From the NCBI GenBank assembly GCA_002869535.1, contig PKUK01000002.1, forward strand, positions 186,001-250,000: 64,000 nucleotides of DNA, given 5' to 3'. Source of the stretch: Arcobacter sp. (GTDB lineage Bacteria; Campylobacterota; Campylobacteria; Campylobacterales; Arcobacteraceae). Position 1 is the first letter of the stretch; every line of letters starts with the position of its first letter. The position numbers were made by a program, and so were the translations under genes. The notes beneath the pieces were generated by a model. The model saw only the letters and a list, made by a program, of their open reading frames with translations, searched no databases and had not been told where the DNA came from. Below are positions 17,382-25,336 of this stretch, in pieces.

Positions 17382-18041
17382 ATGAAGATACTTTTGATGG
17401 AAGATGATTTGATTTTAAATGAGATTATTGAAGAACACCTTCAAGACAAAGGTCACACAGTTATTTCTACATATGATGCAAACTCAGCCCAAAATCATCT
17501 TTATGAAGATACCTTTGATTTACTTTTACTAGATGTAAATGTTCCAGGATTTACGGGATTTGAGTTACTAAAAGAGTTAAGAGATAATGGTATAAAAATC
17601 CCTGCTATATTTATCACTTCCCTTGATATGATAGATGATGTTGAAAAAGGTTTTGCTTCAGGTTGTGATGATTATATTAAAAAACCTTTTGAACTCAAAG
17701 AGCTTGATTTACGAATAAACAATATAAAAAGACTCTTTAATATTTACCTTTCAACACTAAAAATATCTGAGAACTGCATAATTGATAAAGAAAATCTTAT
17801 GATTATCATAGAAAATAAAAACATACATATTACTCAAAAAGAGTTAGATGTATTGATTTACTTGTATAATAATAAAGAAAAAGTAGTAAGTATAGATGAA
17901 CTTAGTTTAAATCTTTGGAGTTATGAAGATAGTCCAAGTTCAGCAACAATAAGAACATATATAAAAAACTTACGAAAACTATTAGGTGAAAACTATATAT
18001 TAAATATAAGAGGAGTAGGTTATCGATTTAACAACAACTGA
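17382..18041 (+). CDS. OmpR/PhoB-family response regulator (copper-responsive, CusR/CopR-like)
   Basis: This 219-residue protein has a receiver domain (acidic pair EDD at residues 7-9, phosphoacceptor Asp51 in LLLLDVNVPGFTG, Lys in IKKPFELKEL) and a C-terminal winged helix (about 130-219) ending in RTYIKNLRKLLG and IRGVGYRFNNN. Its partner kinase follows. The position between copA and the Cus-type pump, and the shared repeat motifs before the neighbouring promoters, suggest that it senses copper or silver through the kinase and activates the whole locus. The metal is inferred from context. Confidence 0.9.
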   Translation: MKILLMEDDLILNEIIEEHLQDKGHTVISTYDANSAQNHLYEDTFDLLLLDVNVPGFTGFELLKELRDNGIKIPAIFITSLDMIDDVEKGFASGCDDYIKKPFELKELDLRINNIKRLFNIYLSTLKISENCIIDKENLMIIIENKNIHITQKELDVLIYLYNNKEKVVSIDELSLNLWSYEDSPSSATIRTYIKNLRKLLGENYILNIRGVGYRFNNN

Positions 18042-18096
18042 GAAGAATACCTTTTTTAGATTTCTGTCTTTATATTTAGGCTCTGCTTTTATTCTA

Positions 18097-19170
18097 ATGA
18101 TTTTAGTAGCCTTTTTATATTTTCAAAATGAAAAAACTCTCTATTTTGATTTAACAAAATCAAATATGCAAAATGTAGTTTCAAAGCTTTCCAATGAGAT
18201 TATCTTTGCACATATGAGAGGAACACACTTTAATCAAGATGAATACTTAGAAAATAGAGATTACAGACTCTCTTTTTATGATGAAAACCAAAAGAAACTT
18301 TTTGGAAATATTGATGAAGAGATAGATTTTGATAAAAAGTTTATAAAAAATGATGATTTTATAATGATTATTGATAACTCTACTGTAGGACATTTGGGTA
18401 TAGATTATATAGTTATAAAAGATAACTCTTTTACTAAAAAAATAGATAATCTTATGGGTAAGATTATAGTTGCTTTTATTAGCTCTTTTTTGTTTATCTC
18501 TTTTGTTGGATTCTATTTGGCAAAACTATTTTTAAAGCCAATTAAAGATGAGAGGGAAAAGTTAAATAATTTCATCAAAGATACTACCCATGAGTTAAAT
18601 ACACCAATTAGTGCAATATTGATGTCAACAGAGAGTGAAAACCTAAACTCAAGACAAATAGAGCGTATAAAACTAAGTGCAAAACGAGTATCTGAAATAT
18701 ATAAAGATTTAACGTATGTATTTTTGAGAAAAGATATAAAAGCAAACGAGTCAGAAGAACTTGATTTGGCTTTTTTAATAAAAGAGCAATTAGCCTACTT
18801 TGAACCTTTAGCAAATAAAAAAAAGATAGAGATTACTTTAAATATTGAACAGTTCTTTTATAAGATTGAAGAGGATGAGTTTATAAGACTATTTAACAAT
18901 ATAGTCTCTAATGCTGTAAAGTATAATAAAATAAATGGGAAAATAGAGATATCTTTAAAAAATAGAGTATTGACAGTAAAAGATACAGGTATAGGAATAG
19001 AGACTCCAAAACTAAAAGATATATTTAACAGATATTATAGAGCTACCACAGAACAGGGTGGTTTTGGTATAGGACTAAATATTGTTTATGAAATTGGTAA
19101 AAAATATAATATTAAAGTAGAAGTTGAATCTATTTATAATGAAGGTACAACAATAACTCTTCGATTTTAA
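18097..19170 (+). CDS. Sensor histidine kinase of the copper locus (start codon unclear)
   Basis: From the first ATG (18097) the protein has 357 residues, but that start cuts off the first half of the N-terminal membrane helix. The frame is open back to 18019 and encodes TFFRFLSLYLGSAFIL just before the ATG, a convincing start of a transmembrane segment. No ATG, GTG or TTG lies in that extension. A periplasmic loop (about 20-110) and a second membrane helix (about 121-142) follow. Then come HisKA (DTTHELNTPISAIL) and the ATPase (NIVSNAVKYNK, DTGIGIETPK, GGFGIGLNIVYEI). It is the cognate kinase of the regulator upstream. The true start may be a rare codon, or the original start may have been lost by mutation. 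Confidence 0.85.
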   Translation: MILVAFLYFQNEKTLYFDLTKSNMQNVVSKLSNEIIFAHMRGTHFNQDEYLENRDYRLSFYDENQKKLFGNIDEEIDFDKKFIKNDDFIMIIDNSTVGHLGIDYIVIKDNSFTKKIDNLMGKIIVAFISSFLFISFVGFYLAKLFLKPIKDEREKLNNFIKDTTHELNTPISAILMSTESENLNSRQIERIKLSAKRVSEIYKDLTYVFLRKDIKANESEELDLAFLIKEQLAYFEPLANKKKIEITLNIEQFFYKIEEDEFIRLFNNIVSNAVKYNKINGKIEISLKNRVLTVKDTGIGIETPKLKDIFNRYYRATTEQGGFGIGLNIVYEIGKKYNIKVEVESIYNEGTTITLRF

Positions 19171-19204
19171 TCTCCACACAATCTCCACACTAAAAAGATA
19201 GAAT
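19171..19204 (+). promoter_or_regulatory. Direct repeats TCTCCACAC x2 and -10 box before the efflux operon
   Basis: TCTCCACAC occurs at 19171-19179 and 19182-19190, an 11-bp period typical of OmpR-family binding on one DNA face. It covers the -35 position of a TAGAAT -10 box (19199-19204). This layout fits activation by the adjacent response regulator. An imperfect hairpin, CCTAAA and TTTAGG (19206-19224), lies near the ribosome site. Confidence 0.55.
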
Positions 19205-19233
19205 TCCTAAACTAAAAATTTAGGAGTTCAAGA

Positions 19234-19617
19234 ATGAAAAACTTATTTAAACTGTTTGCTGGTTTATTAATAGCATTTAATTTAGTACATGCTGATCCTT
19301 TACTTCAAGAAGGAAGTAAAGATGGCTATGATATAAAACTAAGTAGTGAAAAATCATTAGTTGTTGGTAGTAATGAAATAGTAATCGAGTTATTTAAAGA
19401 TGAAGCTATTTTAACAAGTGCAAAAGTTAAAATTAAATTTTATATGCCTGAAATGCCGGGTATGCCATATATGGAAGATGAATCTAAAGCAAAACTTATT
19501 GATGGCAAATATAAAACAAATGTAAACTTTTCAATGGGTGGAACTTGGCAATACCAATTAAAGTTTAAAACAGAAGATGGGAAAGTTCATAAAGTAAGAG
19601 GGAGTGTAAACCTCTAA
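19234..19617 (+). CDS. Secreted YtkA/FixH-like protein with Met-rich motif
   Basis: This 127-residue protein has a signal peptide (MKNLFKLFAGLLIAFNLVHA). The mature domain is a predicted immunoglobulin-like beta sandwich of the YtkA/FixH-like type, with VVGSNEIVIELFKDEA, then FYMPEMPGMPYMED and GTWQYQLKFKTEDGK. The Met-rich MPEMPGMPYM could bind Cu(I) or Ag(I). It is the first gene of the efflux operon, and its stop overlaps the next start by one base. A periplasmic metal-binding or pump-accessory role is inferred. Confidence 0.75.
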   Translation: MKNLFKLFAGLLIAFNLVHADPLLQEGSKDGYDIKLSSEKSLVVGSNEIVIELFKDEAILTSAKVKIKFYMPEMPGMPYMEDESKAKLIDGKYKTNVNFSMGGTWQYQLKFKTEDGKVHKVRGSVNL

Positions 19618-20813
19618 TGCTAAGAAATAGTTTTATTCTGCTTTGTTTGATGATTTCAAGCTCATTTGCCCAAAGTTTGGAAGAGATAATAAATAGTGCC
19701 ATAAATAATAACAGAGATTTACAAGCTATTGAAAAATCTATACAAATAGCAAATGAGCAAATTAAGCTATCAAATAAGTGGGATAATCCTATTTTGACCA
19801 TTGGTGCCAATGACTTGCAGTTCGACACTTCTCGTAGAGATTTGGAGCCAATGCAAGCACAATATCTAGGCTTCTCACAGAATATTCCAATAAATGATAA
19901 ATTTACTCTACAAGAAGAGATAGCACAAAAAGATAAAAACATTGCACAGCTAAATTATGAAGATGCAAAACTAAAATTAAAATCAAAACTTATTCAATAT
20001 GTATATAGTATAAAAATATTAGAAAATAAGTATTCATTGCTAAATGAGTATCAAAAAAATATAAAAAGTTTGGAAGATTTAACTACTTCTTTATACGAAA
20101 ATAGTAAATCAAATCAAAACATGATAATAGACCTAAAAACAGACTATTTAAAAATTGAAGTTCAAAAAGAAAATCTAAAAAATATAATCAATAACAGCTA
20201 TTTAAAACTTGAAGAGATAACTTATGACAAAGTATCAAGTATAGATATTGCTTTGGATATAAAAGAGCTAATTTTTGTAAAAGAGATATCAACTCATCCA
20301 AAAATAAAAATATTAGAACAAAACAGTGAAAAGTTTAATAAACAAGCCCTTTTAGAAGATGCAAAAAAATTATCAGATGTAAAAGTAAATGTAGCATATT
20401 TCCAAAGGGATGATAAGTATAAAGATTACGCAAATATCTCTTTATCTATTCCCTTAGCACTATATGGCAAAGAGAATATAAAGATAGTGCAAGCAAAAAT
20501 GAAAGCAAGTGAGTTTAAAGATAAGCTTGATGATATGAAAAAAAGTTTTGAGTTAAAATTAGCTTCTCTTCAAAATGATATAGATAGTTCATATAAAAAA
20601 TATCAGCTTATAAAAGAGAGGATTATTCCTCTGCAAGTGAATAATCAAGATACTATTGAAAAATACAATAGTTTAGGAATAACACAGCCAAATGAGATAT
20701 TAAAAAATCTAAATAAAATAATCAAAAATAGAGTTGCAGCATATGATGAGATGAAAAATTATTTTGATGCATATGGCAAAAGCTACTACTTCACCCAAGG
20801 AAAAATTAGATGA
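19617..20813 (+). CDS. TolC-family outer membrane efflux protein (CusC-like)
   Basis: This 398-residue protein has a signal peptide (MLRNSFILLCLMISSSFAQS) and a long alpha-helical content with two repeated helical halves, as in TolC-family proteins. ANEQIKLSNKWDNPILTIGA and LGFSQNIPINDKF are typical of the first half. It should form the outer-membrane channel of the tripartite metal pump with the two following genes. It overlaps the adaptor gene by 4 bases. It is a little shorter than E. coli CusC (about 460 residues). Confidence 0.85.
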   Translation: MLRNSFILLCLMISSSFAQSLEEIINSAINNNRDLQAIEKSIQIANEQIKLSNKWDNPILTIGANDLQFDTSRRDLEPMQAQYLGFSQNIPINDKFTLQEEIAQKDKNIAQLNYEDAKLKLKSKLIQYVYSIKILENKYSLLNEYQKNIKSLEDLTTSLYENSKSNQNMIIDLKTDYLKIEVQKENLKNIINNSYLKLEEITYDKVSSIDIALDIKELIFVKEISTHPKIKILEQNSEKFNKQALLEDAKKLSDVKVNVAYFQRDDKYKDYANISLSIPLALYGKENIKIVQAKMKASEFKDKLDDMKKSFELKLASLQNDIDSSYKKYQLIKERIIPLQVNNQDTIEKYNSLGITQPNEILKNLNKIIKNRVAAYDEMKNYFDAYGKSYYFTQGKIR

Positions 20814-21793
20814 GAAATATACAAAAACTATTTTTATTTTTACTATTTGTAGGGGTCTTAAATGCCCAAATTCTTGAGGTAAATCAGCTATTTAATAAAA
20901 AGATTGTAAAAGTTAAAGATGAGACTATTTATGAGACAAAAAGCTTTTACGGAGAGACTTTGTTTGCAGAAGATAGTATCAAAGATATAGTTCTTAGATT
21001 TGATGGGTATGTAAGTTCTTTAGAGGCAAATAAAAACTTAATGGAAGTAAAAAAAGGTGATAAGCTATTCTCTTTATACTCAGACAAAATAGAGAGTATA
21101 AAAAAAGAGATAGAGCTTACAAAGTCTATAAATAAGGCCTTGTATAAAAGCTCACTTGAAAAGCTTGACTCTTTGGATGTAAAATTATCCCAAATAAAAA
21201 ATAAAGATATATCATATTATGCCCCATTTGATGGGATAGTTTTAAATAAAAAGATAAATGATGGCTCATATATAAAAACTGGCACTTTAGTTATGCAACT
21301 TGCAAACATAGATAAGATTTGGTTTATTTCAAAGGTTTATCAAAGTGATTTAGGTTTTTTATCAAATGATATGGATGCCAAAATCAAAATAGATGGTATC
21401 GATATGAACTTTAAAACAAAAGTTGATTATATCTATCCCTTTGCAAACAATCAAAGTAAAACTATAGATGTAAGGTTTGTAATTGATAATAAAAACAAAA
21501 AACTTTTTCCAAATATGTTTGGAAAAGCCCTTATCAAAAGTAGTTCAAAAAAGGTGCTAACCTTACCAAAAACTGCGGTCTTAGCTAAAGGAGATAAATA
21601 TTATGTATTTAAGCCAATTTCAAAACAAGAGTTTGAGCCAGTTTTAGTGGAAGCTAGACGGGTATCTTCTTCAAAATATGAGATTGAAGAGGGATTAAGT
21701 GCTGGTGATGAGGTAATTGACAACGCTTTATTTTTATTGGATTCTGATGCCATTACAAATAGTTTGTATGATTCAGAAGATGAAGACTGGTAA
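20810..21793 (+). CDS. RND efflux periplasmic adaptor (CusB-like membrane fusion protein)
   Basis: This 327-residue protein has an N-terminal signal sequence. It carries the lipoyl/barrel arrangement of HlyD-type adaptors: VLRFDGYVSSLEANKNLMEV, a short helical hairpin, then YYAPFDGIVLNKKINDGSYI (the second lipoyl half) and a beta-barrel with LFPNMFGKALI. It connects the inner-membrane pump to the TolC-like channel. The compact length and the absence of an obvious N-terminal Met cluster differ from E. coli CusB. It lies 4 bases into the end of the TolC-like gene and 6 bases before the pump. Confidence 0.87.
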   Translation: MRNIQKLFLFLLFVGVLNAQILEVNQLFNKKIVKVKDETIYETKSFYGETLFAEDSIKDIVLRFDGYVSSLEANKNLMEVKKGDKLFSLYSDKIESIKKEIELTKSINKALYKSSLEKLDSLDVKLSQIKNKDISYYAPFDGIVLNKKINDGSYIKTGTLVMQLANIDKIWFISKVYQSDLGFLSNDMDAKIKIDGIDMNFKTKVDYIYPFANNQSKTIDVRFVIDNKNKKLFPNMFGKALIKSSSKKVLTLPKTAVLAKGDKYYVFKPISKQEFEPVLVEARRVSSSKYEIEEGLSAGDEVIDNALFLLDSDAITNSLYDSEDEDW

Positions 21794-21799
21794 TAAGTA

Positions 21800-24700
21800 A
21801 TGGTAGAATATATAATAAATAAAAGCGTACAGAATAAGTTTTTAGTTCTGTTTTGCGTAGTTATTTTGACAGTTGCCTCTTTTTGGGCTGTAAAAAACAG
21901 CTCTTTAGATGCACTTCCTGATTTATCACCTCCTCAAGTGATTGTTCAAGTAAAATGGGCAGGACAAAGTCCTAAAACAATAGAAGAGCAAGTCTCTTAC
22001 CCTCTTATTTCAAACTTGATGAGCTTACCAAATATAGATACAGTAAGAGCTATGAGTTCATTTCAAAATGCTTTGATTTATATAATATTTAAAGATGGAA
22101 CAGATCTTTATGACTCTAGAAATAGAATACTAGAACAACTATCCCAACTACAAGGAGCTTTTCCCGAGGGTGTTGATGTAGCAATTGGTCCAGATGCTAC
22201 AGGTGTTGGTTGGGCTTATGAATATGCTTTAAAATCAAAAACAAAATCCCTAGAGGAACTAAGAACTTTACAAGACTATTATTATAAATATGCACTTTTA
22301 GGAGTGGATGGAGTATCAGAAATAGCCTCTATTGGTGGATTTATAAAAAACTATGAGATAACACTAAATCAAGATAAATTAGTTCAATACAACCTTAGTA
22401 TCAATGAAGTAAAAAAAGCCCTTACTTCTAATAATGATGAAAAAGGTGGTCGAATCATCTTAGAAAATGGTTTTGAGCAGATGATTCAAGCAAAAGGTTA
22501 TTTACAAAGTGTGGTTGATATAGAAAACATCACTGTTAAAACCTATGATTCCATACCTTTAAAGATAAAAGATATAGCAGAGGTCAATATAACTTCATCA
22601 AACAGACGTGGAATGGCTGATTTAGATGGTGAGGGTGAAACAGTTGGAGGGATTGTTGTTGTAAGATTTGGTGAAAATCCATATAAGGTTATAAAAGCAG
22701 TTAAAGAGAAGTTAAAAACTCTGCATGTGGATGATGTAGAAGTTGTGGAAACTTATGATAGAAGTTCTTTGATTGATAAAGCTATTGATACACTTAAAAA
22801 CACATTATTGGAAGAATCAATTATTGTTATGGTGGTTACTGCTTTATTTTTATTTCATATTCGAAGTGCTTTAATTATAATCATAACTTTACCCTTAACA
22901 GTTTTATTTACTTTTCTTTGTATGAAACTCTTTGGAATGGGCTCAAATATTATGAGTCTAGGTGGAATTGCAATTGCTATTGGAGCAATGGTTGATGCAA
23001 GTATTGTAATGGTTGAAAATGCCCATAAACACCTACAAGGAAAAGAGAATATAAGCAACGAAGAGAGAATAAAAATCATCATAAAATCAGCAAAACAAGT
23101 GGGCCGTCCCATCTTCTTTGCTTTGATTTTAGTTGTGGTTTCATTTTTACCAATATTTGCCCTAACAGGACAAGAGGGAAGACTTTTTTCTCCTCTAGCT
23201 TTTACTAAGTCATTTGCTATGATTTCAGGTGCCATTTTATCTATTACACTGGTACCTATTTTAATGATATTTTTTATACGTGGAAAAATCATGGATGAGA
23301 AGAAAAATTATATAAATAGATTCTTTATAGCTTTATACTCTCCATTGTTAAAATTATCACTTAGATTTAGATATTTGGTTGTAGTTATATTTTTCGCAAC
23401 TTTAATTTTGGCATATCCAGTTTATAAAAATCAGAATTGGGAATTTATGCCAATGATGAATGAACAAACCTTTATGTACATGCCCGTAACCCCCTATGGT
23501 ATTGGTGTTGATTTAGCAAAAGAGCTTACACAAAAGACTGATAAGATTTTAAAATCATTTCCAGAAGTACAAACTGTATTTGGAAAAGCAGGGAGAGCTG
23601 ATACGGCAACGGATCCAGCACCCTTAGCTATGATTGAGACTATTATTCAATTTAAACCCCAAGACCAATGGCGAGAGGGAATGACTTATAAAAAGCTAAT
23701 GCAAGAGATGGATGAAAAACTAAGAGTTACTGGACTTATAAACTCTTGGACATATCCTATTCGAGGAAGAATTGATATGCTTCTAACAGGGATTAGAACT
23801 CATTTAGGAATAAAGTTGTATGGAAATGACCATCAAAAGTTAGAAGAGATAGCTTTAAAGATAGAGCAAAAGCTTAAAAAGTTTGATAAAACCCTATCTG
23901 TATCATCTGATAAGATGAATTCGGGATACTATTTAAATATAAATTTAGATGAAGAGATGTTATCAAGATATGGAATAACTAAAAATGATATTTTATCAAC
24001 TATCTCTTTAGGAGTTGCAGGAGCTAAAATATCTACTTATCTTGATGCACTAGAGCGATATCCCATAAGTTTACGGTATGAAACAACTCAAAGGGAAGAT
24101 ATAACATCTTTAGAAAATCTTCAAGTAAAAACAAAACTTGGCTTTCAACCTTTAAAAGAGTTCGCAAGTTTAAATTATGAAGAGGGACCATCTGTAATAA
24201 AATCAGAAAAAGCTTTAAATGTAAACTTCACATATATAACTCCTAAAGCTGATGTTTCAGTAAAAGAGTATAAAGATAAAGCCCAAGAGCTTTTAAAAGA
24301 GATAAAACTGCCTTCAGGTTTTTATTATGAGTGGGCAGGGCAAAGTGAGTATTTAGAGTCTGCCATGAAAAAGTTAGCATATATTATACCTTTGACTTTT
24401 GTGATTATATTTATACTTATCTTTTTTGCTCTTAGAAATCTTACATATACGATGATTATATTTTTTACTCTGCCTTTTGCAATTACTGGGGGAATATTTT
24501 ATTTAGATTATCTAAACTTCAATATCTCAATTGCAGTAATCGTTGGATTTCTAGCTCTCCTTGGTGTTGCAGCAGAAACTTCAATCGTAATGCTTGTATA
24601 TTTGCATGAAGCTATGGTAGAATTAAAAGATAAATGTATATCACTAGATGATGATAAGCATGTTTTTCATGCCATTTATAAAGGAGCAGTTTTAAGACTT

Positions 24701-24919
24701 AGACCAAAGCTTATGACACTCTTTGCTATTTTGGGTGGATTGATACCTATTATGTATATTGATGGGGTAGGAAGTGAAGTGATGCAAAGAATTGCAGCAC
24801 CTATGATTGGAGGAATGATAAGTTCAGCCTTTTTAACGCTGATTATTATCCCTTCTATATTTTATATTTTAGCTTTAAAAAGAAGAGATAAAATCTTAGA
24901 ACAGCAGTTATCTCATTAA
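21800..24919 (+). CDS. cusA: CusA-type heavy-metal RND efflux transporter
   Basis: This 1039-residue transporter has twelve membrane helices in two halves and two large periplasmic loops. The N-terminus has the RND motif LPDLSPPQVIVQVKWAGQSP. TM4 contains IAIAIGAMVDASIVMVENA, the pattern of monovalent-cation (Cu/Ag) HME-RND pumps rather than the zinc/cobalt type. The pump exports Cu(I) or Ag(I) from periplasm or membrane to outside through the CusBC-like partners. The length matches CusA (1047). It is the fourth gene of the operon, so regulation by the upstream two-component system is likely. Confidence 0.92.
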   Translation: MVEYIINKSVQNKFLVLFCVVILTVASFWAVKNSSLDALPDLSPPQVIVQVKWAGQSPKTIEEQVSYPLISNLMSLPNIDTVRAMSSFQNALIYIIFKDGTDLYDSRNRILEQLSQLQGAFPEGVDVAIGPDATGVGWAYEYALKSKTKSLEELRTLQDYYYKYALLGVDGVSEIASIGGFIKNYEITLNQDKLVQYNLSINEVKKALTSNNDEKGGRIILENGFEQMIQAKGYLQSVVDIENITVKTYDSIPLKIKDIAEVNITSSNRRGMADLDGEGETVGGIVVVRFGENPYKVIKAVKEKLKTLHVDDVEVVETYDRSSLIDKAIDTLKNTLLEESIIVMVVTALFLFHIRSALIIIITLPLTVLFTFLCMKLFGMGSNIMSLGGIAIAIGAMVDASIVMVENAHKHLQGKENISNEERIKIIIKSAKQVGRPIFFALILVVVSFLPIFALTGQEGRLFSPLAFTKSFAMISGAILSITLVPILMIFFIRGKIMDEKKNYINRFFIALYSPLLKLSLRFRYLVVVIFFATLILAYPVYKNQNWEFMPMMNEQTFMYMPVTPYGIGVDLAKELTQKTDKILKSFPEVQTVFGKAGRADTATDPAPLAMIETIIQFKPQDQWREGMTYKKLMQEMDEKLRVTGLINSWTYPIRGRIDMLLTGIRTHLGIKLYGNDHQKLEEIALKIEQKLKKFDKTLSVSSDKMNSGYYLNINLDEEMLSRYGITKNDILSTISLGVAGAKISTYLDALERYPISLRYETTQREDITSLENLQVKTKLGFQPLKEFASLNYEEGPSVIKSEKALNVNFTYITPKADVSVKEYKDKAQELLKEIKLPSGFYYEWAGQSEYLESAMKKLAYIIPLTFVIIFILIFFALRNLTYTMIIFFTLPFAITGGIFYLDYLNFNISIAVIVGFLALLGVAAETSIVMLVYLHEAMVELKDKCISLDDDKHVFHAIYKGAVLRLRPKLMTLFAILGGLIPIMYIDGVGSEVMQRIAAPMIGGMISSAFLTLIIIPSIFYILALKRRDKILEQQLSH

Positions 24920-24928
24920 AAAGATAAC

Positions 24929-24960
24929 TACACGAAAAGTACACAAAGATTTTATAGAAT
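24929..24960 (+). promoter_or_regulatory. TACAC direct repeats and TAGAAT -10 box before the Cys-rich gene
   Basis: TACAC at 24929-24933 and again at 24940-24944 has the same 11-bp period as the repeats at 19171, and the same TAGAAT box follows (24955-24960). The small Cys-rich gene therefore probably has its own promoter under the same regulator. Confidence 0.5.
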
Positions 24961-24999
24961 AATAAAAGCTAAAAATCAAACAAAAAAAAGGATCTAAAA

Positions 25000-25296
25000 A
25001 TGAAAAAATTTATGTTATTAGTAGCTGCGTTACTATTTACTGCTGGTGTTGCTATGGCTGATGGTAAATCAGGTTCATGTGGAGCTGGAAAATGTGGAGA
25101 CTCTAAAAAAGAGATGAAAAAATCTGCTTCTTGTGGTAGTGGAAAATGTGGTGGTGAAATGAAAAAAGGTATGAAAAAAGATGGATCATGTGGAACTGGA
25201 AAATGTGGTGATTCAATGAAAGAGAAAAAAGAGATGAAAAAATCAGGTTCATGTGGAACTGGAAAATGTGGTGATTCTAAAAAAGATATGAAATAA
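25000..25296 (+). CDS. Secreted small protein with four SCGxGKCG repeats (metal-binding or modified-peptide precursor)
   Basis: This 98-residue protein has a signal peptide (residues 1-20, ending AGVAMA). The mature part is low complexity: four SCGxGKCG motifs (Cys pairs 27/32, 45/50, 64/69 and 85/90) separated by Lys/Met/Asp/Glu linkers such as DSKKEMKKSA. All eight cysteines are in the motifs. Similar GKCG-rich secreted peptides occur as substrates of MNIO (DUF692) enzymes that turn Cys into copper-binding heterocycles, but no such enzyme is encoded in this window. It may instead bind Cu(I) through free thiols. Its own promoter carries the locus repeats, and an AAAAAGGA ribosome site precedes it. 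Expression and secretion look sound; the chemistry is unknown. Confidence 0.82.
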   Translation: MKKFMLLVAALLFTAGVAMADGKSGSCGAGKCGDSKKEMKKSASCGSGKCGGEMKKGMKKDGSCGTGKCGDSMKEKKEMKKSGSCGTGKCGDSKKDMK

Positions 25297-25316
25297 TTTT
25301 TGTTTTCATATAGTTA

Positions 25317-25336
25317 GGGTGTAGACTTCTACACTC
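25317..25336. terminator. Short hairpin between convergent genes
   Basis: GTGTAG (25319-25324) pairs with CTACAC (25329-25334) around a four-base loop, in the gap after the Cys-rich gene and overlapping the stop of the MATE gene. A T-rich stretch precedes it. It is a plausible shared terminator, of modest strength. Confidence 0.45.

Noticed and set aside
22855-23292. 145-codon antisense ORF inside cusA
   Set aside because: It is the reverse-strand shadow of a conserved membrane region; the cusA frame has clear family motifs.
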